DNA of 35,708 bases, from assembly GCA_964348615.1 (NCBI GenBank), contig CAYGDE010000003.1, positions 1 through 35,708 of the forward strand, read 5' to 3'. The translations under genes and the position numbers were made by a program. This stretch comes from DATIHT01 sp964348615 (GTDB lineage: Bacteria; Patescibacteriota; Microgenomatia; Curtissbacterales; GWA2-41-24). This document shows, piece after piece, positions 1-5,789 of the stretch; within the stretch, counting starts at the first letter, position 1, and every line of letters begins with the position of its first letter. The notes beneath the pieces were generated by a model. That model saw only the letters and a list, made by a program, of their open reading frames with translations. It did not search any database and was not told where the DNA came from.

Positions 1-371
1 ATGTGTTCCCATGGTGTTTTTAGTTTTCCATCATCTTTGCTCTTCTCTGCGGCCTGCATTTGAAGTATTTCTTCCCAACTACCGTAACTGCTTCTCCTCA
101 GAGATTTAAGAGCGAAAATTATCGCTGTAGTGTCGCCGGAATCAATTCTTTTTTTTAAGGCACTTTCTGCTGTGTCTGCTAAGGTTTCTCTGCCGCTTGT
201 AATTGCCTCCTGCATCTGTTCTGCAAACTCTGTATCAGCTCTTCGCCACTCGTACACAGTTTGCCTGCTTATACCTGACAATTTGCAAGCAACACTAACA
301 CAACCACAAGAGTCATCAGAGGAAAGCATCTCTAAAAACTTAGTCTTTTGTTTATCTCGAAAGGAGCTCAC
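1..371 (-). CDS. Terminase small subunit-like HTH protein, C-terminus cut by window edge
   Basis: An uninterrupted minus-strand frame of 123 codons runs off the left edge. The first half reads as a helix-turn-helix: residues 10-16 KFLEML-type helix, then V-A-C-K-L-S-G-I-S-R-Q-T-V-Y-E-W-R (about 27-43), then an acidic helix D-T-E-F-A-E. A later stretch, GDTTAIIFALKSLRR (about 86-100), is followed by a Y-x-x-W segment. This order (HTH, 'R-x-D-x-x-F', long helix, 'GD-T-x-x-x-F-x-L-K') is what phage terminase small subunits and related HTH proteins show. In phages such a protein recognises packaging-site DNA. No phage gene is visible beside it, so a domesticated HTH regulator is possible. GTG at 371 is taken as start; TTG at 398 is an in-frame alternative, and a stop lies just upstream (408-410). 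Family call moderate, coding status strong. Confidence 0.7.
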   Translation of the reverse strand, partial: MSSFRDKQKTKFLEMLSSDDSCGCVSVACKLSGISRQTVYEWRRADTEFAEQMQEAITSGRETLADTAESALKKRIDSGDTTAIIFALKSLRRSSYGSWEEILQMQAAEKSKDDGKLKTPWEH

Positions 372-401
372 TTTTTTATATTTGTAAGATTTGTACAAAA
401 C

Positions 402-417
402 AGCGCCTTAAGGCGCT
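402..417 (-). terminator. Palindromic hairpin, possible terminator of the small gene at 444-686
   Basis: AGCGCCTTAAGGCGCT is a perfect 16-bp palindrome. Read on the minus strand it forms a 6-bp GC-rich stem with a TTAA loop followed by TGTTTTGT. It lies 26 bases after the stop of the small minus-strand gene at 444-686, and just before the terminase-like frame. The short stem and interrupted T-run make it a modest terminator; it could instead bind a regulator. Confidence 0.45.
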
Positions 418-443
418 ACTTATTAGATATAAAGTTCAAAGTG

Positions 444-686
444 CTACTTCTTAATAGAAGTCGTGCCCGTAAGCGTACCTCGTTGAGGCTGTTCATTAAA
501 CTCTATACGGCCTCCTTGTCCATCGCTAATACTTGTAGCGTTGGATTGTGCTTCCGGAGCTGTGGTATCAATCTTCTGCATTTCTGTTACGAGTTGAGTA
601 ACAGGTTGAGCCGTCTGTGTAGGAGGGGCGCTTTGCTGCGAAGACGGCGTAGGTGTAGAACTGCTGTTTTGTTGATCAGTAGGCAT
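444..686 (-). CDS. Small disordered Gln/Thr/Pro/Ser-rich protein
   Basis: An 80-residue protein with an extremely biased N-terminal half rich in Q, T, S and P and without hydrophobic segments, followed by a slightly more ordered C-terminus (about 50-80) with D-G-Q-G-G-R-I-E-F. No known domain is recognised. It has no signal peptide or membrane segment, so it is probably a cytoplasmic, intrinsically disordered polypeptide. A plausible promoter with a TTGACA box lies just upstream and a hairpin follows the stop, so it may be a one-gene transcript. The opposite strand has a longer open frame of arginine/leucine-rich nonsense character, which is rejected. Function unknown; coding status moderately sure. 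Confidence 0.55.
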   Translation of the reverse strand: MPTDQQNSSSTPTPSSQQSAPPTQTAQPVTQLVTEMQKIDTTAPEAQSNATSISDGQGGRIEFNEQPQRGTLTGTTSIKK

Positions 687-699
687 ATATAACCTACTT

Positions 700-727
700 A
701 TATCAGATTCAAGACTCTTGATGTCAA
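700..727 (-). promoter_or_regulatory. Candidate promoter for 444-686
   Basis: On the minus strand a perfect -35 box TTGACA (727-722) is followed after 16 bases by TGATAT (705-700). An overlapping TATAAG (702-697) offers a better -10 at 19-base spacing. The start codon lies 13 bases past TGATAT. Good -35, uncertain -10. Confidence 0.4.
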
Positions 728-728
728 G

Positions 729-875
729 TCAATACTGATATATTTCTTTGAGCTGATTCTGCTCCAAAACCTTCAATGTCAGGATGTCATCGCTTATATT
801 TGCCGGTTTCCAATTGGAAAGTACAGCATTTACAATAGGTTGGAAGAGTTCAAGATTTGTCGCTCTGAGCCGACT
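729..875 (-). pseudogene. Protein-like open fragment without a start (gene remnant)
   Basis: On the minus strand 48 codons are open between a TAA (878-876) and a TGA (731-729). The translation has a natural amphipathic composition, with segments such as ELFQPIVNAVLSNWKP and LTLKVLEQNQLKEIYQY, unlike random sequence. There is no ATG, and only TTG codons near its end could start. The stop overlaps the TTGACA box of the next gene. Best read as the C-terminal remnant of a gene cut off where the orphan gene at 922 now begins; a chance frame cannot be excluded. Confidence 0.35.
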
Positions 876-886
876 TTATCCTATAG

Positions 887-915
887 TTGATGTTAGTTCG
901 AACAAGTAGTATAAT
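887..915 (+). promoter_or_regulatory. Promoter of the orphan gene at 922
   Basis: TTGATG (887-892), a 17-base spacer, and a perfect TATAAT (910-915). The ATG at 922 begins 6 bases after the -10 box, about where transcription should start, so the mRNA is predicted to be leaderless. Confidence 0.65.
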
Positions 916-921
916 TTTTAC

Positions 922-1557
922 ATGCCTGAAAGAAAAACAGGACCAGAAATTGCTGAAGTTTGGGATGGGCATCAGCCAAAGGACAAATGTCCCATAATTC
1001 GTGTTGGCGGAAGTCCACTTGACATCCTCAAATTACCATATGTTTTTCCAAGACTAGTTGGTGAACTGTACGGAGATATGTTAAGAAGAGATAGATTGCT
1101 CCTTGAAGAGATCAGAGAATTTATAGCTATCCAGCCGTTTGCACCCTTGAAAAGAATAACAGAGGGACAAAAATTTGACCCTTCCGAATATCAACCTAAA
1201 ACAATATTGACGATCAGGCGGGATAGATGTTTCGGTGGTGATATGTTTGAACAGGGTACTTGGGCTATTACTTCCTCAGAATGGCAACCCTACGGAGGTA
1301 ATAGAAATGTTGTTGTAGGTTTCTCTGTCCAGAACATACGATCTGGGCTGGGTTTTGGCGATATGGGAAATAGAAACTGGCATGAATCTTTTACTGTGGG
1401 GGATGTTATTCATGAGAAAGCAAAATATTTTCCTTTTGGTCAACAAGATACTTTTACTAGATACGGCACGGTTGAAATTTGGAAATTTGGCTTAGCCGAA
1501 CCAACGAAAAATCCATCGTTTTCCGCATCACTCAAGCCAAGCATCCAAAGAAGCTAA
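922..1557 (+). CDS. Orphan protein of unknown function (211 aa)
   Basis: No family is recognised. The protein is soluble-looking: no signal peptide and no membrane segment. Features visible are a charged N-terminus, a helical stretch rich in L/R/E (about 45-75), then a beta-rich part with several tryptophans and glycines (G-T-W-A-I at about 112-116, W-Q-P-Y-G-G at about 121-126, G-L-G-F-G-D-M-G-N-R-N-W further on) and a charged serine-rich tail. The start is well supported by the promoter 6 bases upstream. It sits between two reading-frame remnants and next to a phage-like HTH gene, so it may belong to an acquired or decaying segment. Function should be left open. Confidence 0.7.
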   Translation: MPERKTGPEIAEVWDGHQPKDKCPIIRVGGSPLDILKLPYVFPRLVGELYGDMLRRDRLLLEEIREFIAIQPFAPLKRITEGQKFDPSEYQPKTILTIRRDRCFGGDMFEQGTWAITSSEWQPYGGNRNVVVGFSVQNIRSGLGFGDMGNRNWHESFTVGDVIHEKAKYFPFGQQDTFTRYGTVEIWKFGLAEPTKNPSFSASLKPSIQRS

Positions 1558-1606
1558 ACTTTTTCTTCCACTATTGTTCTAAGATCCCTTCAATACTTCA
1601 GGGTAA

Positions 1607-1744
1607 ACGTCAAATATTTCCGACAGACCTTCTTTGCTTCTGGGCGAAGTGGACAGTAACCGAATACAGGAAACTAGGCTGGAAATTGAAGTTTTTAATG
1701 AAACCTTAGAAGCAATGGGAAAGGAAAAATATTTTCCGAGTTAG
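1607..1744 (+). pseudogene. Protein-like open fragment without a start
   Basis: Forty-five codons are open between a TAA at 1604-1606 and a TAG at 1742-1744. The second half (E-V-D-S-N-R-I-Q-E-T-R-L-E-I-E-V-F-N-E-T then L-E-A-M-G-K) has the charge pattern of a real helix. No ATG lies at its beginning and the frame differs from that of the upstream orphan gene. It converges exactly on the stop of the peptidase gene (overlap at 1742-1743). Probably the end of a broken gene; the rest of 1558-1740 shows nothing else. Confidence 0.3.
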
Positions 1745-3039
1745 GCTGCTTGTGTTCTTGAGTATTCTTCTATGGCGTCAGTATTTAAATACCTTTGCAC
1801 ATAAGCAGTTGCCTCTTGCTCGGATTTAATTTCGTCGACTTCATTTAAAATATCTTTTCCAGCCTTTAAAAATTCTTCTTCGTCAAATTTTAGTTCTTTG
1901 CCTTCAAAATTAATTACACCTTTTTCCAGTAGGTTGTTAAATAGTATTACCGCACCTTCGAAATAGGCACGCATCATTTTGTTATCTTTTAATTGTTGGT
2001 ACTTTTGCACACAGCTTGCCACAACATGAGGAATTAATAACTTCCACGTTTCTTCTGAAACACTTTTTCCTTTTAGTTTTTGTGTATTGATAATTCCGAA
2101 AAGGTCGCAGTAAAGTTCACTTATTGCTGCAAATTTGCCTCCCAGGCTGTGTCTTTCGTGTGTTCTATTAAAATAGGGGTGAGCAAGTTCGTGGCCAAGC
2201 ATGACAGTTGTTGATAGAGTTTCCAACTCTTCTTTTGAGTGATGTACACTTTCAGGGTAGATTTTGTCTAAAATCGAGGTGTGCGTTCCGGACCTTTCCC
2301 GCCTGACTGGTGAAAAAATGGTTATCATTGAGCCTGTTTTTGGATCGGTTTCGATTTTAAAGCTGGGTTTTCCTTCAGAAAGGGCACCGGCTAAAAATAA
2401 GGTGTCATCAACACGCACTTTAACCGGACCTGTGCCATATGCTGTTGTTAAATCGTTTGCTAACCTTTGTGCAATTTCCGATTTTTCATCATCTTTCATG
2501 CCCATAAATGCCCAAAAGACATCTTTTGCGCCCATTAATTGATCCCTGTACCGGTCTAGGCCAATTTCAATTTTTATTTTAGGATCCATTTCGATAGCAA
2601 TTCTTTTTGCTTCTTCATAGTCGCCTTTTGCTATTGCCTGGGATAATTTTTGGTAGTACGAAGCGTCTTCTGGGGCTCTTAATGTTTCTCCAAGATATCC
2701 TAAATTGGTTGATAATATGCCTAAGAGCTCCTTATATTCTTGCGAATATGGGGTAGCAACTAAATTACCTTTTTCGTCTCTTCTGACAACTGTTGTCCTG
2801 TCCAAAATTTTCGGGTCTTTTTGGTTCGCTTCTTCAAGTTCTTTTTCGTTTGCGTCGGCGGGATAAAGGCGGCCTCTTTGCGGGTCGGGCCCATCCATTA
2901 TTGCGTAAATTTGGGCGACTGCGCCAATTGCCCCGGTATAGTGCGCGTATTCCCCTAATTCCTCGGGTTTAATCCCAACAAAAATTGTTGGAAATTCTGT
3001 GATATAAGATTTTTGCGGTGCTTGATCTTCTCGTTCCAT
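1741..3039 (-). CDS. Gluzincin zinc metallopeptidase, M49 (dipeptidyl-peptidase III)-like
   Basis: A 432-residue cytoplasmic protein (no signal peptide or membrane segment). A zincin motif G-HELAH lies at about 283-287 and a candidate third ligand Glu in I-S-ELYCDLFG at about 308, the H-E-x-x-H...E layout of gluzincins. Upstream, a stretch at about 158-182 (I-E-I-G-L-D-R-Y-R-D-Q-L-M-G-A-K-D-V-F-W-A-F) resembles the 'IG-x-Y-x-D-x-L-x-G-x-K-x-x-F' block of bacterial M49-like peptidases; that comparison is from memory. The canonical M49 motif has an extra residue (HExxxH), so this is a divergent member or a related family. The ATG at 3039 is preferred over TTG at 3057, because a perfect promoter ends 8 bases upstream of the ATG and the TTG would lie inside the -10 region. 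Substrate unknown. Confidence 0.6.
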   Translation of the reverse strand: MEREDQAPQKSYITEFPTIFVGIKPEELGEYAHYTGAIGAVAQIYAIMDGPDPQRGRLYPADANEKELEEANQKDPKILDRTTVVRRDEKGNLVATPYSQEYKELLGILSTNLGYLGETLRAPEDASYYQKLSQAIAKGDYEEAKRIAIEMDPKIKIEIGLDRYRDQLMGAKDVFWAFMGMKDDEKSEIAQRLANDLTTAYGTGPVKVRVDDTLFLAGALSEGKPSFKIETDPKTGSMITIFSPVRRERSGTHTSILDKIYPESVHHSKEELETLSTTVMLGHELAHPYFNRTHERHSLGGKFAAISELYCDLFGIINTQKLKGKSVSEETWKLLIPHVVASCVQKYQQLKDNKMMRAYFEGAVILFNNLLEKGVINFEGKELKFDEEEFLKAGKDILNEVDEIKSEQEATAYVQRYLNTDAIEEYSRTQAA

Positions 3040-3047
3040 GAACGAGA

Positions 3048-3076
3048 ATAATATCAAGTTTGAAGCTATATGTCAA
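3048..3076 (-). promoter_or_regulatory. Promoter of the M49-like peptidase gene
   Basis: On the minus strand TTGACA (3076-3071), 17 bases, TATTAT (3053-3048), then 8 bases to the ATG at 3039. Near-consensus sigma70 type. It fixes the start codon and implies a leaderless message. Confidence 0.7.
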
Positions 3077-3078
3077 GA

Positions 3079-3750
3079 CTATAGGGTTCGATTTTTGGAA
3101 GTAAAAAGTTTAGAAATTACAATTGTTGTAATGTCTAAGGCAATAATTATCTGAAGAGGGTTTTTGGCAAGAGCGAAAAAAGGTTCGAGGTTTGGTGAAA
3201 GCTGAAGTAGCTGGTTTGGGATTTGTTCGTATCCAATAAGATAAAGAAAGACAAAAGTGAACAAAATGACAATTATTAGTTCCAATGCCCCTTCTACGTC
3301 CCTACTGCTGGAAAACATTGTATTGCCTATTTGGAAGAGGGCATAAAATAAAACAGCCTTTGGCCAGAAGCCGTTTATTTCCATTTTTGATGCGATTGTG
3401 ATTGCAATTACGATTAACAAGATTCCAAAAACAAGCGGGGCGATGCCTATTAAAAATCTTCGCAGTGGGTCGCTTTGCCCCACTTGGACGCTTCCAAGCT
3501 TAATTTGGTTTCCTTCGACTTTTGGGGTAAGTTCAATTTCGCCAACATATACACCAAGTGCCTGTGCAACTGCTGCATGGGCAAATTCGTGAATTATTGT
3601 CCCTGGCAAAAATACAAAGGCCAAAAAGCTGATTGTTGTGTTTTTGCTTTTTGTAATTTGCAAGATTAGCAGGCCAAGGTTTTGGGAAACGGTTTTTGAA
3701 AGCAAAAATAAAAAAAATAAAAGAAAAAGAAAAACCAGTGCAGGGCTCAT
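3079..3750 (-). CDS. Membrane-embedded M50-like (site-2-protease type) metallopeptidase
   Basis: A 223-residue integral membrane protein with about five or six hydrophobic segments. The first contact of interest is HEFAHA at about 54-59 inside a hydrophobic helix, the HExxH zinc site of intramembrane M50 peptidases. A later N-T-M-F-S-S-S-R-D-V-E-G-A (about 143-155) sits where S2P proteins carry their N-x-x-P-x-x-x-L-D-G motif and could supply the aspartate ligand. No PDZ domain is present. Such enzymes cut membrane-bound substrates, often anti-sigma factors; the substrate here is unknown. The gene is divergent from 3790-4200 and ends about 40 bases before the peptidase start at 3039, so it may lie upstream of that gene's promoter rather than in one operon with it. 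Confidence 0.72.
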   Translation of the reverse strand: MSPALVFLFLLFFLFLLSKTVSQNLGLLILQITKSKNTTISFLAFVFLPGTIIHEFAHAAVAQALGVYVGEIELTPKVEGNQIKLGSVQVGQSDPLRRFLIGIAPLVFGILLIVIAITIASKMEINGFWPKAVLFYALFQIGNTMFSSSRDVEGALELIIVILFTFVFLYLIGYEQIPNQLLQLSPNLEPFFALAKNPLQIIIALDITTIVISKLFTSKNRTL

Positions 3751-3772
3751 TTTAATATCTTATCAAAAATGC

Positions 3773-3790
3773 TAAACTAACTTTAGTTTA
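3773..3790. promoter_or_regulatory. 18-bp palindrome overlapping the 3790 start codon, candidate operator
   Basis: TAAACTAA-CT-TTAGTTTA, arms of 8 bp with a 2-bp centre. Its last base is the A of the ATG at 3790. It also contains a weak -10 (TAAACT) for that gene and lies in the short divergent gap to the M50-like gene. A dimeric repressor site is the simplest reading; AT-rich chance symmetry is possible. Confidence 0.45.
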
Positions 3791-4200
3791 TGGACAATAG
3801 GAGCCTTTTAGAATTTATTAAAAAACATAAGATTGGGATCCTTTCCACCCTTGGTGAAGAATTCCCTGAATCGTCTGTTGTGGATTTTGTAATAAACGAT
3901 AAATTTGAAATTGTTTTTAACACGTTTGTTGGTTCTAGGAAATACAGGAATTTACAAAAGAATAGGCATGTTTCTTTTGTTACTGGATGGGAAGGATTAA
4001 AAACTGTTCAGTACGAAGGGTTGGCATATGAACTTTTTGAGGAACCTCTGGAAAAAGTAAAAGAGGCGCATAGCCGCAATTTTGAATATGTTAGGCTTTG
4101 GAAGGTAGATGAGATGCGGTATTTTAAAATAAATCCTACCTGGATTAAGTACAGTGATTACAATGCAAAACCTGCGAAATTCTTCGAATTAGATTTCTGA
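3790..4200 (+). CDS. Pyridoxamine 5'-phosphate oxidase-fold (FMN-binding split barrel) protein
   Basis: A 136-residue protein of the size of stand-alone split-barrel flavoproteins. Typical pattern: N-terminal helix L-L-E-F-I-K-K-H, then G-I-L-S-T-L (about 16-21) with P-E-S-S-V-V-D-F, a strand I-V-F-N-T-F, and S-R-K-Y-R-N-L-Q-K-N-R-H-V-S-F-V (about 49-64), where this superfamily usually has K-x-x-N-L-x-x-N-P-x-V. A C-terminal W-K-V-D-E-M-R-Y-F-K-I-N-P-T-W-I-K-Y strand matches the end of the barrel. Such proteins bind FMN, F420 or heme and often reduce small molecules; the actual cofactor is not evident. The start codon overlaps a palindrome. Its last 12 bases overlap the end of the convergent gene 4189-4662. 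Confidence 0.75.
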   Translation: MDNRSLLEFIKKHKIGILSTLGEEFPESSVVDFVINDKFEIVFNTFVGSRKYRNLQKNRHVSFVTGWEGLKTVQYEGLAYELFEEPLEKVKEAHSRNFEYVRLWKVDEMRYFKINPTWIKYSDYNAKPAKFFELDF

Positions 4201-4662
4201 ATTTGATTGAGGCAGACAGCTTACCGTAAAACGGTATTTTGGAATCTCTTGCTTTTTGGAGATTTGCAACAGAGGTGAATGCTGTTCTAGGAGTGCTTGA
4301 CAGCCAAAATTATTTGCAAACAAGATAGTTTGTGGAAGAGAAAGCACTACTTGGCTGTTTGTTTCCCAGCCGAAGGTTTTGAGGTTGTCTTTGTAGAAAA
4401 AATAGACTTCAGGCCAGTGATTGGTTGTAGTAAAGTCTATTACGGCAGAATCGCTGCACGGGGCGTTTCTGATGATACAAACCTTTCTTCTAGGTTCGAA
4501 TGTCCAACTTTCTGCGCCAGGGTATTTTGGGATTGCTGCTGATGCGTCTTGAATCTCTATGCTAAAGTTTTTGGGCGGTGTGGAAATTAGCAGATGAATG
4601 ACATACCCAATGCCTGTGCATACTAGAACGAAGATGAAAAACGTAACAAAACCGTGCTTCAT
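4189..4662 (-). CDS. Membrane-anchored extracytoplasmic protein, unknown function
   Basis: 157 residues. One N-terminal membrane segment (about 5-27) acts as an uncleaved signal anchor, then a 130-residue domain outside. The domain starts with A-A-I-P-K-Y-P-G-A-E and later has W-P-E-V-Y-F-F-Y-K-D-N-L-K-T-F-G-W-E (about 83-100). This 'YPGA ... VxxFYKxxLxxxGW' arrangement is common in small anchored proteins of bacteria, but I know of no assigned activity. Four cysteines (about 62, 69, 120, 149) could pair outside the cell. Tail-to-tail overlap of 12 bases with 3790-4200. Confidence 0.65.
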   Translation of the reverse strand: MKHGFVTFFIFVLVCTGIGYVIHLLISTPPKNFSIEIQDASAAIPKYPGAESWTFEPRRKVCIIRNAPCSDSAVIDFTTTNHWPEVYFFYKDNLKTFGWETNSQVVLSLPQTILFANNFGCQALLEQHSPLLQISKKQEIPKYRFTVSCLPQSNSEI

Positions 4663-4671
4663 ACTTTTATA

Positions 4672-4700
4672 TTAACACCATTTTTAAATTCCATTGTAAA
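4672..4700 (+). promoter_or_regulatory. Promoter of the EEP-family gene
   Basis: TTAACA (4672-4677), 17 bases, TGTAAA (4695-4700). The upstream ATG (4701) touches the -10 box, while the next in-frame ATG (4710) lies 9 bases downstream, where transcription would begin. This argues for initiation at 4710. Confidence 0.5.
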
Positions 4701-4709
4701 ATGGATTTG

Positions 4710-5486
4710 ATGGTATTAAAGGTTTTTCAGCTAAACTTGTATAAAGGGAAATGGCTAGAAAAAGCAGCTGAATTTTTAAAGGCTGAAAACCCGGACATAA
4801 TTACTTTGCAGGAGGTTACTACAAACAAGCTTAATTATTTTGATGATCAAAATGTAAGTTTATTTGACGAGCTAAAAATAAGACTTGGCATTGAGGGTGT
4901 TTATGATTGTACAATGCAATTTAAAAATTTGCCTGGGTCGTGTTTTGGGAATGCTGTTTTTAGTAAATTTAAAATTAAATCAAGCAGCGTTGTCTCTATG
5001 AAAGACGGCGGGGAGTTTTATTATGATTTTGAAAAACATGGCGATTTTGGCAAAGACAGGCCTTTTGTACCTAGACATCTTATAGATGCAACTTTGGAAG
5101 TGGACGATTCGTACATGCATGTTATTAGTGTCCATGGAGCCTGGACTGCCCCGCCAAGCGACAATGAAGAAACTTTAAGGCAAGCTGGTGTTATTGCCAA
5201 TCACCTACGTAGCCTTGGAGATGAGCCATTTATTATGGGAGGGGACATGAATATGCCCCAAAATACGAAAGTGATCGGAAAAATATCAAAAGTCTGCAAA
5301 AATTTAATGGAAGGTTCTGGAATAAAACAAACGTTGAATCCAAGATTGCACTACTTAAAAAGCAAGGAGCTTGCTGTTGATTATATTTTTACATCAAGGC
5401 ATTTTGATTTAAAAAATATTGAAGTTTTGCAAGTGGATATTTCGGACCATTTGCCTGTTGTTGCCCAGTTAGAATTTAATGTCTGA
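4710..5486 (+). CDS. Endonuclease/exonuclease/phosphatase (EEP) superfamily protein
   Basis: 258 residues from the ATG at 4710 (261 from 4701). All EEP landmarks are present: V-F-Q-L-N-L-Y at the start (Asn metal site), D-I-I-T-L-Q-E-V (catalytic metal Glu), a central V-I-S-V-H-G-A-W, M-G-G-D-M-N-M-P (Asp/Asn pair), V-D-Y-I-F-T-S and the terminal S-D-H-L-P-V (Asp-His). There is no signal peptide, so it acts inside the cell. The fold serves AP endonucleases, sphingomyelinases, inositol phosphatases and RNA deadenylases, and sequence alone does not tell which. With a DNA repair cluster nearby a nuclease role is attractive but unproven. Followed 13 bases later by convergent tRNA-Arg. Confidence 0.82.
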   Translation: MVLKVFQLNLYKGKWLEKAAEFLKAENPDIITLQEVTTNKLNYFDDQNVSLFDELKIRLGIEGVYDCTMQFKNLPGSCFGNAVFSKFKIKSSSVVSMKDGGEFYYDFEKHGDFGKDRPFVPRHLIDATLEVDDSYMHVISVHGAWTAPPSDNEETLRQAGVIANHLRSLGDEPFIMGGDMNMPQNTKVIGKISKVCKNLMEGSGIKQTLNPRLHYLKSKELAVDYIFTSRHFDLKNIEVLQVDISDHLPVVAQLEFNV

Positions 5487-5499
5487 CACCAGTAATTTG

Positions 5500-5572
5500 T
5501 GCCTCAGGAGGGATTCGAACCCCCAACCAATCGCTTAGAACGCGAGTGCTCTATCCGTTGAGCTACTGAGGC
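5500..5572 (-). tRNA. tRNA-Arg (anticodon TCT)
   Basis: Cloverleaf on the minus strand: acceptor GCCTCAG/CTGAGGC, D stem GCTC/GAGC, anticodon stem with loop GTTCTAA giving anticodon TCT (AGA codons), T loop TTCGAAT, discriminator A. 73 nt. No CCA encoded. It lies just downstream of tRNA-Gly in the same direction and probably shares its transcript. Confidence 0.93.
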
Positions 5573-5577
5573 ATTGG

Positions 5578-5648
5578 AGCGGGTGAAGAGAATCGGACTC
5601 TCGTATCCAGTTTGGAAAACTGGTGTTCTACCATTGAACTACACCCGC
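5578..5648 (-). tRNA. tRNA-Gly (anticodon TCC)
   Basis: Minus strand: acceptor GCGGGTG/CACCCGC, D stem GTTC/GAAC, anticodon stem CCAGT/ACTGG with loop TTTCCAA giving TCC (GGA codons), T loop CCGATTC, discriminator T as usual for tRNA-Gly. 71 nt, no encoded CCA. A -10-like TAAAAT (5664-5659) lies 10 bases upstream. Confidence 0.92.
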
Positions 5649-5661
5649 AATAGATGTAATT

Positions 5662-5690
5662 TTATCAAATTTAGGAATTAATTGTATAAT
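5662..5690 (+). promoter_or_regulatory. Promoter of tRNA-His
   Basis: TTATCA (5662-5667), 17 bases, perfect TATAAT (5685-5690), 13 bases before the mature tRNA. Its -35 overlaps the TAAAAT -10 candidate of the divergent tRNA-Gly/tRNA-Arg pair, so the two tRNA units share a compact promoter region. Confidence 0.65.
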
Positions 5691-5703
5691 TGTATTTGAG
5701 CAT

Positions 5704-5777
5704 GGTGGTTGTAGCTCAGTTGGTAGAGCAGCAGCTTGTGGAGCTGCGGGTCGCGGGTTCGAGCCCCGTCAACCACC
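5704..5777 (+). tRNA. tRNA-His (anticodon GTG)
   Basis: Acceptor GTGGTTG/CAACCAC with the histidine-specific extra G at position -1 (5704) facing C73 (5777). D stem GCTC/GAGC, anticodon stem GCAGC/GCTGC with loop TTGTGGA, T loop TTCGAGC. No encoded CCA. Clear call. Confidence 0.95.
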
Positions 5778-5789
5778 CCCAAGTTTTTG

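Noticed and set aside
348..692. 114-codon plus-strand frame opposite the small disordered gene
   Set aside because: Arg/Leu/Cys-rich composition typical of antisense reading, no promoter or ribosome site, and it overlaps both minus-strand genes.
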